Shown here one piece after another: positions 23,301 to 35,573 of a DNA stretch of 64,000 nt. The notes beneath the pieces were generated by a model. That model had not been told where the DNA came from. It was given only the letters and a program-made list of their open reading frames with translations, and made no database searches. How positions within the stretch are numbered: position 1 is the stretch's first letter; each line of letters starts with the position of its first letter. This DNA comes from Chlorops oryzae. Its lineage: Eukaryota > Arthropoda > Insecta > Diptera > Chloropidae. The stretch lies in NCBI GenBank assembly GCA_020466095.1, contig CM035809.1, positions 7,102,723 to 7,166,722 of the forward strand. The letters run 5' to 3'. The position numbers were made by a program, and so were the translations under genes.

Positions 23301-23540
23301 ACCAAAGCTTTCAGCTGAACGTGTGCTGTACGAAAATTGAACAATTGAAAAGAAAACTTAAATATTTCATGAAAATTTAATCACTTGTTTTTTTCATTCA
23401 TTCATTCGCTGATCCATTCGTCTTTCATTTGTTGGGAACCCAGAGGTGAAGGATTATTATCAGCTGATTCTAAGTTTTCCCAAGAATTTTTTCTCAAAGA
23501 GTTTGAAAAACAGAGATTTTAAAAAAAATCCTCCGAATTC
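20370..23540. other. AT-rich DNA with small hairpin
   Basis: A 35-base imperfect inverted repeat (21563-21597 with 21658-21692, landmarks TAGGCCCATTTGCTAC and its complement) makes a hairpin with a ~60-base loop. A 60-base block at 21111-21170 (landmark CTTATATCCTGTTAGTATCTTAAT) recurs at 37995-38055. A GC-richer patch with a short GT run lies at 22810-23250. No supported gene. Confidence 0.45.
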
Positions 23541-24179
23541 TAATGGTATTTTTCCCTTTATTTACAATAAGAATACTTTCTTTTACCGGATGTAAAATAC
23601 TTAGAGAAAAATCTGCCGTGGAATGTTCCACTAGAAAAGGGCTGTACAATGTTTACTCTCTTAAGCAAAGACCTACAGGAACCGAAAAATATGACCGCTT
23701 AACCGAGGAGTTTGTTCAAAAGGAAACATTTGAGAATCAGGAATTCGAGAGCACTCCCAAAACTTTGCCCTTAAGAGGAGTGTCCACAAGGAGAAAGTAC
23801 ACTGTATATGAATTTTATAGTTTGAAAAAAGCCAATAGAAATTGATATGAGACAATAGAGTATACTCAAATTCAACGCCTAAGAGTTTGCATTCGAAAAT
23901 TCAAATACCAATTCATAGAATTTCTAGCCCGTTTAGATGGAGCCATTAATAAGATCCGCAAATTTCCGAAAAGGTGTATCACAGGTTTGTTTAATTCACA
24001 TATTAACCCTTGAAATATGTTAAATATTCATATGCATATTTTTTTGTGCTGAATTAAAAAATTTTATGTTCTAAAAACTACGATAAAGGCATTCAAAAAA
24101 GAATATAGAATCTAAAGATTCTATGCTATTTGCATTCAATGGTTTTTAGTCCTTTGAAATATCAATTTCAAATATTTTG

Positions 24180-24600
24180 AAAAATCATTTAAAAGTGTCA
24201 GCCTGCCATTTTTAAAGTGCTCCGAAAAGGAGTGTGAAAGGACTCCTAAAAAACTCTTCGAAGTAGTGCTAACGGAGCCTTTTTTTAAAGGCCTCAAAAA
24301 ACACTGCCTTGTTGCGTTTAGGGAGACTAACGAAATTTTAAATATTTAATTGAAAATAGTGGGTTCACACAGCCTCTTTTTGGATTAAGTAAAGAAGCAT
24401 TCTAGGACTCCTGAAAAATAAAGAATTCTTCCATATTAGGCTCCGTCTTCTTTTCTCCTGAAGAAACGTTCATTTTGAGGTCCTGTCGGAACGTCATTGG
24501 GAGCTTATGGGCTTCGGAAAAGGGGTCTTTAGGAGTGTCCTTTGATTTTCTGGGATAAGACTGGGCGAAATATTTTAATATAGTACCTTTGTAGGGCACC
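24180..24600 (-). repeat. Dispersed repeat R, copy 1 (minus)
   Basis: Read on the minus strand, two blocks match 54100-54440 on the plus strand in the same order. Block one has CTCCTAAAGAxxCxTTTxxCGxAG and TTCCGACAGGAxC. Block two has TTTTGxGGCCTTT, TTAGGAGTCCTTT and AGCACT. A third copy is at 47480-47750. Frames are not conserved between copies, which argues against protein coding. Family unknown. Confidence 0.55.
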
Positions 24601-25249
24601 TGCAGACAATTATTTTACAAAATTATCATGGACATTAAGTTCACTATTTTCCAAAAATAACGCCCATTGTAGACTTTTTCAACAAAAATTTCAAGAGTTC
24701 TTGTGACCTTCTAAATGCTCCTATAGAAGCTCAATTTAACTTTATAGTCAACGCTGTTTATGAGTGCTTATCTCCGATTTTTACTCAATCCGAGGACACT
24801 TGAAGAACTTCACTGATTTTAACCCTTTTTCAAGAAAAATTATTTTACCATTTCTATTATTGATTCCCTCCCGGCCCCTCACAACCCGACTAAGAACTGA
24901 GCCTTCTCTTTTCGATGTCCTTTCAGAGCATTTCGTATAAAACGGACTAACTTAGACCTACTGCTGTGTCTTCTGTGAAGAACCAAATCATTCGAAATAT
25001 ATAGATGCATACTTTTAGGATTCTATTTTCATAGTTTTTGTTTTCCTTATCAGAATCATGTCGATACAAAAAAAATAATTGTTTTTTTAATTATATAAAA
25101 TTTATATTATTAAATAAATAGTGATAAAAAATTAAATTAAAAAAAAAAATCAAGGATCCACCGTAAAACTTGTACACATTGTTGACCTTGTTAATTCATC
25201 GATGTTGGCCTTGAGTAAAACTGAAAGGGGTGCAGCTTAATTTTCGAAT

Positions 25250-27240
25250 ACATATGTATGTATGTTTATTTATAACTCATATAATGTATGACATTGAACG
25301 TCATTGAACCGAATAAAATCATGAATGAAATCGCAAACAAATGGGCCCGTCCCGCCTGTAAGTGTGAGTGTGAGTGCGAGCGTGAGAACGAGAGTGCGAG
25401 GCGAATGAACGTTACAAAAATACAGACACAGACACCAGCACACTGGAAGAGCATAACGCGAAGCGCGAAATGAATTAAAATTAACCAAAAAATAAAATAA
25501 AGAAAAAAATCGCAATGTTAAACAAATTAAAATTACCACCGCCGCCGCCACCATACAGCAGAGCACAAGGCAGCAGCGGCACTGCGATGGTGTCGTCCAC
25601 GTGGACCTTTTTCCTACTTTTTTTTTCCATTTTTATTATTATTCTTTTTTGGGGTAAGCGCAGTAAAGTTGATAATCACCCTCACATGGCCTGCCAATGC
25701 CGCATAACAATCCGAAATGAAGAAAGACTTAAAACAGGAAAAATAATAACTACGACTGCAACAAAAACAACAACAATGACAGCAACAGCAACTACTACAA
25801 TAACAAGTGCCGGTATCGGTGTCGCTGGCGCTGGCATCAGACAAACAAATATTGCAATGACCCCATTCCAGCAATAATAACGTAGAGACGTACCAAAAGG
25901 CAGGCATGGAAAGGCAAGGAAAGGCCAGCCGACCCACGTGACGATATGTCTGACAACACACACACACACACACGGGCACATACGTGAGTGCGCTATAAAC
26001 ACAAGCTCATTGTCGGGTTTTTAAAAATGTACGGCAAAAGAGCGCATTAAAAGCCGAGGCCATTGCCACTCCTCAAGGTCAAAGCGAGAGTAAACTGCGA
26101 TAATGAAAAACCCATTTTAATATAAAACAACATCAATTTTAACCGGTTTTATTTGATTGCCATTCACGCTTTTCCCAACCAATTTTTTCCCCCACTTTTT
26201 AAATTAAAAAAAAAATTTTTTTTTTTTTTTTTACTTCGCACATTATAATTGCCAAAATAAAAAGAGCAGAAAGCCAACAACAACAAGAGAAACAACGACG
26301 GCTGGAGGAGGAAGTGTTGTGAAAACTGCCGCATAAAAAAGAAATATTCATGAGAAAAATTTATTCAAATTACTACTCACGCGTTGTCATTAATAAATAC
26401 GATTTAAAACAAAAAAATAAATAAATAAACGTATAAAAATAAAAATATTTAAAAATATAAAAATTCAAAAATCATAATGAAAAATAAAATAAAAATCGTG
26501 AACAACGGCAGCATAATTAAAAATCAATGACACACAATTAAGCAATATAAGAAAGGGCAGGGAACCCGACTTCAACCTGATTTCGTTTTCCATTACAACG
26601 TGTCGGAGTCGATGGTGCGGCCAAAACAACAATAACAGCAGTAAATAAAAAATAAAATAAAAATTAAAATCCATTAACCGGATATAAAACTGTATCGGAC
26701 AAAGAGCGAACAGAAGTAAAAAAATAACTGCCAAAATAGTACAAAAAAAATTTGCTATCGCAAAATATGACGAAGCCGCATGCACACACATACACACGCA
26801 CACAGGCAGCCACACGAAAATGGCTTAAACAGCCAAAAGCACAAATAAAAATGCCGGCAAAATGGAAACAAAATAATAATAAAAAAAAAAACTTTCGGAA
26901 CACAACAATCAGAAAATGCGGCTCATTTTCGAAAGTGAATTTCTGTGAAACGATCGTCCGCCTGCCCGAGCGGCTGTCTACTCTATATGTCTGCTTGTCT
27001 GTCTGGTGGGAGCCCGTTTACCCCATTTGCATTTTCCCACAAAGAGTGGAGCAATTTTTTTTTTCGGTTTTTCATTTTTTTCATTTTTTATTGCAATAAA
27101 AATTATACACTTTCCTTTTTACACACAGATTAAGCACTCCGCTTTTTTTGATTTTTTTTTTTTAACTTTTCGGTTTCATTCATTGCTCCATTCCGTGTTC
27201 TCCTCCGCTCTGCGTTTTTTATTAAAATGCAGTGTTTAAC
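25250..27240. other. Non-coding DNA rich in CAA/ACA and A runs
   Basis: Contains CAA/CAG/ACG trinucleotide-like stretches (25750-25820), CA runs (25955-25975 and 26780-26810), an A/T-run zone (26200-26240) and A-rich AATAAA-type strings (26400-26470). It resembles an intron or leader of a fly gene, but there is no exon I can define on either strand. Confidence 0.4.
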
Positions 27241-27826
27241 ACCTAAAAGGAACATACGAAATTCGCTTCGTTCATTTTTCGCTGCATATGCTGAGGAGTT
27301 ATTTATGTTTTTAAATTGCCTTTTCCACCATTTCTTAAGAAAAATACGATTATTGATGGGAGCAGTCGTGCTCGTGAAACAATCAGACGTGCTCTAGACA
27401 TGGAATCCGAATAAACAAATTCGAAATCAATGTGATTTTAATAAAAATTTAAGCTTTTTCGAATTTTTGTCAATAAGGATTCGATTTAGGTATATAGTAG
27501 AGCAGCTTTTTTGGTATGAAAAGTGTTTCAAATCTTATTTCTAAAAATTCATCAAAATCGATAGAGGATTTTGGAAAAAATTAAATAAAAAGTGGTGTTA
27601 ATTGAACACTTTTTATACCAAAATGGCTGTGAAAGTGAAAAAATAGAATTATTTTCGGAATTTTCGATTTGTTCCTCAGAGGCTCAAATTTTTGCGACCA
27701 GTTCAATTTTGCCATTAACCATCATCGTGGGAAAATTTTCTTTCTCGACTTACCGCCTAAAAACTTTAAGGCCCGTTAACTCCTCAGGAATGCTTTTGCG
27801 ATCCAACCAACCACCCTTACCAATAT

Positions 27827-28234
27827 TTTACGAATAATTTAAGCGAAGCTGAACTCCAAACCGCTTTTCTTGCTTGAAAAAAAAAATCATATTAAAGTTA
27901 AAAATCCATTTGAATTATGTAGGTAGTGGCTGCCACTTAGGCCGTTAATCTTCCCATTGTTATACCAAGGAGGTTTTCTTGTGTTTGTGTGAGTGTATGT
28001 GTATGTCTTCTTATGTAGTGTGCCCCTAACATGCGATTTTTGAAAAACCAGTGCTAGGCTTGGAACATTACACTCCGTTTCGCCTGTGCCGGGGATCGAA
28101 CCTCGGACCCTGGGGTCAAGAGCATAGCACGCATCCCCTACGCTATCCCAGAGCCACTAACTTTATGTGAGTTGAACGACATTTTTACTCCATAAAGTAT
28201 GCTTTAAGTTTTTTAAAGCAACAAAATCCGAGCC
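27827..28234 (+). mobile_element. Family-2 MITE, left-truncated, split by a SINE
   Basis: 27827-27914 and 28169-28234 match consecutive parts of the complete copy at 56158-56396. Landmarks are CCAAACCGCTTTTCTTxxTT, ATCATATTAAAGTTxAAAAT, then TTATGTGAGTTGAAC, CTCCATAAAGTATGC and CAACAAAATCCGAGC. The tRNA-derived SINE lies between them. The left terminal repeat of the MITE is missing. Confidence 0.7.
27921..28162 (-). mobile_element. tRNA-derived SINE, full-length copy
   Basis: On the minus strand it begins GGCTCTGGGATAGCGTAGGG (A-box-like) and continues through GACCCCAGGGTCCGAG to GGTTCGATCCCCGGC, a clean B box. The loop CTCTTGA suggests descent from a Lys(CUU)-type tRNA, tentatively. The body contains AACATTACACTC-type and CACTACATAAxAAGACATAC-type segments, and the end reads GGCCTAAGTGGCAGCCACT. 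Candidate target duplications are TTATGT at 27915-27920 and 28163-28168. A second, 5'-truncated copy lies at 40573-40780. Confidence 0.85.
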
Positions 28235-28299
28235 GTGCTGATCAGCTGTCTAAATTAAATTTGCCGCTTTGAGTTCAAGGATATAAATGTGGTATTTAA

Positions 28300-29012
28300 G
28301 GGGACCTTCTGGTCTAGAATTTTTTGAAAATCGATTTTTTTTTATATATTTCGAAAGAATAGACTTCTAAGAATATGCTGGCAAAGTTTCGTGAAGATAT
28401 TGACAATATTTTGTTTGCTACAGCCGTTGTAGAAGGTGGAGATGGCAGGCAGCGCGCTTGATCAAAGCAACTTTGAACGCGTTTATCTCAAAACTACTTT
28501 TTTTGGACCTGGCAAAAAACTATCGAACCGATTCGTATGAAACTTTTATATGTTATTCACAACATCGATGGCTATCGGGTGAGCTACAATCAAAATTTTT
28601 TTCCAAGAACTTCATATTTTTTCATTAAAAAAATGGTAAAATATGGTTTTTTGATGTGTTAAATTAAAAATTGCGCGATTTTGTCAATTTTTTTTTGTTT
28701 TTTTTTTTTTTTTTTGTAGCTCACCCGATAGCCGCATTCATTCTGATTAATAATACATTTTTTTTTTTTTTTTTCGGATAACCCGAACTTACGAAATCGT
28801 GTACGCCACGGAGGTACGTTTTAAAAAAGGGTTTATTTCGCCGCCATTTTTAAATAGAAAAAAAAAACAAAAAAATACAAAATTTTTTTCAGATTGTCAA
28901 TAAATAAAACAATAATCCTGCAAACTTAAAAGGCCGTTTTTTATTTGGCTTCATACCAAAAAAAAATCATGAAAATACCCTTAATTTTCGTGCTCTAGAC
29001 CAGAAGGTCCCC
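28300..29012 (+). mobile_element. Complete piggyBac-like MITE (713 bp)
   Basis: It is flanked by TTAA on both sides (28296-28299 and 29013-29016), the piggyBac superfamily target site. The terminal inverted repeats are a perfect 19-mer, GGGGACCTTCTGGTCTAGA, and its complement. Internally a second perfect 18-bp inverted pair (28570-28587 with 28716-28733, landmark CTATCGGGTGAGCTAC) can form a hairpin. There is no transposase frame, so it is non-autonomous. Related end fragments lie at both outer edges of the 9.8-12.7 kb inverted repeat. Confidence 0.92.
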
Positions 29013-29016
29013 TTAA

Positions 29017-32000
29017 GGAAAAAGAAAATGTCTAAGATCAGATCCCAAAAGTATGCATACAATTTTGAGAATATTTCCGATATTGAGAAATTTTTTCATG
29101 CTAGTTGACATATCTTTCCGAACATATCTGGAGTACAGCTTTTCGAATTGTGTGGGTCTTTTTAGAGTGCTAATTGAGCTCCTCTTAGTTATTTATATAA
29201 TTATATGAACATTTAACCCTCTAATCTGAAATTATTATTATTAATTATTTTTGAAAATTTGTTCGAAAAACGTACGTCTAGAGACGAAGCCAGGAATTAG
29301 AGGGTTAATATTCTAATATATATCTTTAGGTGTTGAACTTTAACATTTGGTGCGGCTCAAGGAGTAGGAGATGTTCTACAATAAAATACCCTAACTAAAC
29401 AATTTTTTTTTATTTTTACCGTAAACACCCTTCAATTGTTAAGTAGTTATGCAAGACTGAAAGCGTACAGAAAACCGAAAAAAAATTAATTATCCCTCCT
29501 GAAGAAAAGCGCTCGTTCAGATATCAAAGGGTTGTTCCTTTTCATGGGATCCGACTGGAAGCATTCTCAATTCAGATCTTTGCCTTCTGAATACTTTGAA
29601 CAAACCTTCGAACAAAGCTTTCCATACCGGAGGGCGGCTATCTACATATAAGTAAAGAATTCATCTCAGATGGTAATTGAATTGAGAGTCTCCAGTAGAA
29701 AAGTCAGTTAAGACTATAACAGATCTTTTCTTCATACATACATATAAATCTTGCACTCCACAATGACGTTTTTGTGTTATTGTAAAGTTATATTGGGAGA
29801 TCTAGACCTCAAGAAATAGTCGTTAAGCTCTTCTTATTGAGTACTTGAAGGGTAATGAAAGAATATTCCTGAAACTTCTTTCATGTTTCTCAGCAATTTC
29901 CGTCAACACTATCCTTTCGTCGAAAATTCTTATTTACATAAAGAGAACGTAATAGAAAAAAAAATCTTACGTGTCACAGAAAGTAATCAAACATTAAGAA
30001 AACACGTATGCAAACTCCTCATGACCTCAAAATTCAATTTGAAAGAATAAAAACGAATAAGGAAAACAGAAAAAGAAAACACACAACAAACGACGACACA
30101 AAGAGGAGTCGGAATACCGAAGAACTATTAACTAACTTAAATAAGTCTCACCTGGGGACCATGTCGGCCGGTGAAATTCTTGTACACAAGGGCGTGTGTA
30201 AGGAGGAAAGAAAAAAAAGTTATTACCTTCCAAGCACTATACTCTCTGATGACTTAAGGGTTTTTGTGTTTTAATTGAATTTTTCATGACAACAAACAAC
30301 ACTTGACCGCACTGACACAAAAGGCGAAAAGCCTCAGAGGATTCTCATGCAAAAAGGGAATGTTTTCTGTACGGACGTTGGTATTTAAAAATGGAAAGTC
30401 CTTGTGTTTTCATTTCGACACATTTGCTTCTTTATATCTTAGAGACACACCTTTGCTTACCTTAACAATGCTATATGCTATGCTATGCTAAGGATATGTG
30501 TTGAGTTTTTATTACGTTTGTGCGATGCAAATATTTCAAGTCATTTACCACAAGGATTTTTCATTATCCTTATCATTTGTGAGCTAACGAAACGAAAGAC
30601 GCCACAGAGACTTGGCGTCAACAGGGCAACGAGAACAACAACAATAACAACAGCAGCGACAAGAACCATGCAAAGACAACAAGAAAAGTCGTAAATACTA
30701 GGCGAGTAGTATATTTATTGTCACAGCAAGAACACTTTGAAGCACACTTTTAGGCGTACACGAGCACCTTCGCCTCAGAGAGCAGTGAATCATGCGGAAA
30801 AAAATTCTAAGAATATGTGAGCGTGTAGGTTTCCGTTTCTAATTACTCGAAGCAATTTCATTGTCACAATTTCTTTATTCTTAATGCTTTCACCGCTCGA
30901 GCGCGGTATCTCCTGAGATATGCCGGAAAGGCACTCCCAAAGCAATCCGCTTACGCGGTTTTATTAGCAGTTTTCTTGAGAGACCTCAAAATAAATATGT
31001 TTTTTTTTTTTTGTTGTTTTATTTTATTTTCTTGGGACAGAGAAACTCATAACCTTTGACACGTCTCTAATCGCAAATGTGCATGTCAATCGCACATACT
31101 CAGTGTGGGTCAAGTCGTTTCGAAATAATGGAAGTCACTGAGACGCGTACATACGTTGTTGAAGATATTTTGGGTTTTAAAGAGGACAGTATGAGCTCAG
31201 AAGGTCATTTAGAATGATTAAATGAGAAATATTTAAGGTTGTTAAAGGCTTATTCAATAATTTTCACGGATATGGATACACGAATTAATAGATTTCTAAC
31301 CATAGACAATATTCGTAATATTTATAGGCATACTTTTGGGTGTCGAATTTCAATATTTTTGTCGTGCTCTGCTCCCTACAGTAATGAGCCGATCAATTTC
31401 CTAAGAAGGACAGGAGGCCTTTGACCGATTCAAATCCTACCGGTTATATTATGGCAGTTCGCTCCATCGAATTCGGCTAGCCGGCGGTCGGTTAAAAAAA
31501 CGGGTTGCTTTAAGGGTAGTCTGTCGATGACATTTTCATCAATTTAGAATATATATAAGAAATTGGTTTTTTTATTTTCCTTATTTGACTATCCTAAAGC
31601 CAGACAAAATTACGACAATTGACCCAAAAAAACTAACCTACGGTCAGCCATTTTGCGGACTAGTCCCTCTCCAATGACAGGCCCATGCTAAAAAGGTCAG
31701 TTGAATACATTTGAAGTGGAATTATGAGGGGATTAGTACTGGTAACATGAAGGACTGACACTTGAGTCAGTCCATATTACTTCAGGGCTGTTACACTTGG
31801 AGCTTAATTAAAGCTTGTTTGAATGTCATTAAAAAGCTGGAATACAAACCAAGGACCACGCAGAAATAGGCTGACGATAGCTCTTTCTCATTGGTGGGTT
31901 GGTTCTTTGGTCATCGTGAAATCCTCAACAAGGCATGCTACAGCGAATCTTCTTTTTCTTCTCTCATCCAAAACGATTCAAGTAGCTTTTTGTTTTGCTC

Positions 32001-33330
32001 AAATTTATAACCAAATTGATGTTCTTATATCTCTTTTCTTTTCCCTTGAATTTATATGGGTCTAAGAACTCCTGTTTAAAAGGAAATCTGACAATCTTTA
32101 GTGTTGGGATGCTTAGCGGCTGACATTCCATCGGTCGAAGCTAGAAAACTGACAAAGTCGTTGAACTTTCTTGGTTTTGAAAACATTTTTATCGAATTCG
32201 ATCGTAAGAAATTATTCACTCGTCCTCAATGTGATATTTCAAGAAATACATCCTAAAACGGTTTAAAAAAATTACCCACTAACTTCGAAAATAGCCGAAA
32301 CTGTGTTCACGGGCCGCCATGGACAATAAAAACTCATAGAATGATGACAAACTGTTCATGCTGACAGCTCTGAGATGCCTTGTTGTCACCAGACTCAGAG
32401 TTATTTATCTGACAGCTTGGGAGACATCCAGGTACTTCCTCCTCTTCTTACTTTTCTTGCGTTCCTAAATGTCCCGGCATATCCTCGGTCCGCAAAACGC
32501 GACGCGATCGTTCTGTCGGTTGCATTATCCAAGGTAAGTCCTTTATCCTCGAGGTTCAACACTGTTTCGGATACCTTTGTTTTCTACAACTTTGTATTTG
32601 CTGTATGTAGCCCTTTTTTTCAAAGCTGTCATCATTTTATTTCCCTATAATTGAAGTAACTCAATAACGGCTACAAATGTCCACGTTTGGAATATGATCA
32701 AGAAAGTTTTTAGGGCTGGAGTTTTTCCCAGCCTTTTCAGTCCTTTCACCAGGAAACAGGAAGGTATGTATTTTCGATCAAAAAGATCTTATCACTTGTT
32801 CTTGGAAAAATTTCCTAGGGTTGAGGCAAGCCGTCCCTTTTCCCAACATCTCAACAAGGCTACATGGTCCTCACGTTTGCTCAGATTGTATTTATATAGC
32901 GTCCTTTAAGAACCCTCTTTGTTGTTTTTATGTTATTCATGGTTAGATTTAAAGCTGCTTCTGCTCTAGGACACTGCTCTAGAGTCAATACACAGTTCAG
33001 TTTCAATCAAGGAATTACCATGCCAAAGACTTATGTTTTTACCCATTCGTTTTATGATTAAATTTCTTTAAAATTTCATTTCGAACGTGATAAAATCACA
33101 ACAACGACTGAAGAATTTAACAGAAACTTCTTTCGATACCCCCGAACTGATGGTAGTTTCTCGATTTTTCCACCTCCTTCGCAGGCCAACCACGGCAACC
33201 TTTGAATAGTTAACCCAAAAAAATATCTAAAGCGATCCAGAAAAGTTTTATTTTTCAACCTCTGCCATTACCTACATTTCCGCAAATAGTCCGACATGCA
33301 TATTCGTTTATCACCGGCAACTGCAGTTTC
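29017..33330. other. AT-rich DNA, no supported gene
   Basis: One frame at 30008-30274 (88 codons, Lys/Arg/Asn-rich, no recognised domain) is the most hydrophilic here but has no support. An isolated good splice-donor string (CCAAGGTAAGT, 32530-32540) follows a short GC-richer frame, but no matching acceptor was identified. A perfect 8-bp hairpin (GGACTGAC/GTCAGTCC) lies at about 31750-31771. Confidence 0.4.
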
Positions 33331-33519
33331 TCACCAAATTGCACCTCAGAAATTTCCCATCGAACCCCGAAAACTTTCTTGGGTGCAACACAAAGAATTC
33401 GGCGAAGCAAAAACCGAAACAAAAAAGGAAGCGAAATTGCCTTAATTGTTGCCGAAAAACTCATAAAGAAAGTCATTCTCACGCACTCACATACAAAAAT
33501 TCGTACATATGTAGATATG

Positions 33520-33770
33520 CATATATCCATTCATCCTTCCATCCATCCGAGCGACCGACCGACCGACCGACCAAATCGACTCGAGAAAGACTTATTGCCA
33601 GACTTACCTACGAATGTGATTTTTTGGCCCCGTAGTCGTTATTTATGTGCTTTTATCATTATCGACGTCTCGTCTTCCTACATTTTTGTCTGATCCGACC
33701 GTGTTCCCCTGCCCGGTCTTCCTTCCATCCATCCATTCATTCGTCGCTCCGGCCCTCCATCCGTCCGACG
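33520..33770 (+). repeat. Tetranucleotide microsatellites (CCAT/GACC)
   Basis: CATTCATCCTTCCATCCATCC is followed by CGACCGACCGACCGACC at 33527-33571, and a second CCATCC/ATTC patch is at 33720-33765. These produce Ser/Ile/His/Pro- and Arg/Pro/Thr/Asp-repeat frames with no gene support. Confidence 0.8.
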
Positions 33771-34034
33771 TCATCGGCTGCAATTGCACACAACGGTCTT
33801 GCTTTGCCGTGTAGACGCCAATATGCAATTAACTTTGTACCCAAACCCCGTTTCCTTTGTGTAGTCTATTTTCAGGGGTGTAAGCGCACTTATTGCATTC
33901 GCAGCGTTGCGTTGCGTCGCTTCCATTGCACTTCTTCTTCTAGTATTTGCTATTTCCTGTTTACTTTTCAAATTTTCAAATTGTCTGGTTGCAAGAAAAT
34001 GCAATTTTCGATTAAAAAGTTTTTTTTCGTCCAA

Positions 34035-34090
34035 CGAGTGGCAATGAGAGAGAGTGAGTGAGAGAGAGAGAGAAGAGAGAGCGAGGGGGA
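34035..34090 (+). repeat. GA-rich microsatellite
   Basis: A run of GAGA with GTGA interruptions (GAGAGAGAGTGAGTGAGAGA and onward). GAGA tracts can bind GAGA factor in flies, but nothing else here marks a promoter. Confidence 0.75.
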
Positions 34091-34984
34091 GATTTCGAGT
34101 GTGTTTTTCGTTCAAGAAAATAAAATTTGCGGGATGGAGGGAGCTCTCGTATGCATAGAAATTTTGATTTCACTTTTTTGTTTTTTTTTTAGAGGTAATT
34201 CTAATTTTAATGGATTGGATTTTTGAAGGATATCAATACTGTCTGAATCTGTGATCATTACCGGACTCGGAAGAAAACAAATTTTTTTTTGGAAAACCGT
34301 TGGATGGTAACGACAAACTCTTTAATACTAAAGCTCTCTATTGTTAACGCTCTTTTCTTAGTTTGAGCTGAACAGCCTAAGGAGAAGCATCTTCTCCAAC
34401 TAATATTTTTAGTTTATTGCCATCCGATTTTGGACTTTCTTAGCAGTCTCTGTCCTCGTACCAGCAAAAGTTTTCTCCCGTTTTGCCGACCCCTGATTTG
34501 GAATGAAGCAGGTTTCCAAAATGGCTTTTGTCACAAAAATAGACTTCGCCGAAACTACTCTTAGTTCAGCTTTATTGACTTGAAGGACAAATCTAAAGGC
34601 AAGCAACAATCACTTGTAGCATCATAAAGTATAGTCCCCAAAAGAAGATTCCCCAGCAAAAGATTTTAATAATCCAAATCTTATTCCCCCTAGAACTTCT
34701 AGCAAGCAATGAGCTTCAATACGGATATATGCTTGGCTTGGATTCTAAGGTTCTAAGGCCGCAGAAATGGAATATTATTGGAGTCTTCAGATTGATGAAA
34801 CCGAAAAGTGGAGAAAATTAGAGGCTCAGAAATGTTTATATGTCGGAAATATGAAGAAAATGAGAAGCCCAGAAATATGAAGAAAATTTACGCCCGAAAT
34901 TACTCCGAAATTGAATAAAAATTTCAATTCAAATTGCGTCTAAAATATGTAAAATATATGAGTCTCACAAAAACGGACCGCATA

Positions 34985-35190
34985 TCCAGCTAAATAAGGG
35001 TCAGATATCAGTCCAGAGAGAGGCATATATTACTCTACCACCACCTTTATGTCCTATAGGTATGTATATGAAATCACAGTCATTATAAATCGTCCTTCAC
35101 AAAAAGGGAAATGCATTAGTTTCGGACCCTGAAATGAACTCACTAGGGCTCATTTGCCCTAGTAGGACTGTGTTGTATCTGTAAATATTT
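34985..35190 (+). repeat. Diverged ~200-bp repeat, copy left of the DRC10 gene
   Basis: Aligns in the same orientation with 38455-38640. Shared blocks are ATATATTACTCxxxxACCACCT, AxTCGTCCTTCxCAAxAAGGxAAA and TTTCGGACxCT. Identity is about 65-70 percent with indels. The two copies bracket the DRC10-like gene. Confidence 0.5.
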
Positions 35191-35539
35191 CATTGCTCTT
35201 AAATCTAAAGACCTACGTAAATTCTCAACCCTTTAAAATCATCAAAAATATTGACCTAACAGCAAACTGCAACGCAAAACGGCCACCGCTCTGGACAGGC
35301 CGAAGATCCAAAAATAACCTATATTTGACTCGCTCTCAGTTCTCCTTACTTTTTTCTTGTTATTTATTTTCAAGACCCCCTGGATCAATATCGATGCTTG
35401 TACTAAAAGACCCCTCCTCTCAACTAAAGAACCACCGCAAGATATTCAAAATTATAAAAATTGTTTATAAAAATCAAAGAATATAAAATAATCGCAGCTA
35501 CAATTGTTTCGTTCAAAAGAAAATTTTACGGAACATTTT

Positions 35540-35545
35540 TTTAAT
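35540..35545 (-). terminator. Candidate poly(A) signal ATTAAA for the DRC10-like gene
   Basis: On the minus strand ATTAAA lies about 28 bases beyond the TAG stop (35574-35576). That is a common variant hexamer, though closer to the stop than usual. No canonical AATAAA was identified nearer to the stop. Confidence 0.35.
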
Positions 35546-35573
35546 TTGGATATTTAAAAAAAATCATTTCCCC

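Noticed and set aside
23543..23845. 100-codon frame
   Set aside because: Its composition is odd but it matches no family, and it lacks an acceptable start context or splice signals.
27921..28162. Possible tRNA gene on the minus strand
   Set aside because: The anticodon stem is broken, the acceptor does not close, and a second truncated copy with target duplications shows it is a SINE.
30008..30274. 88-codon hydrophilic frame, Lys/Arg/Asn-rich
   Set aside because: No domain, no neighbouring exon signals and no repeat relatives. A frame of this length is expected by chance in 64 kb.
32375..32540. Possible exon ending in the donor-like string CCAAGGTAAGT
   Set aside because: No acceptor, no family match and no conserved frame. 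An isolated donor consensus is common by chance.
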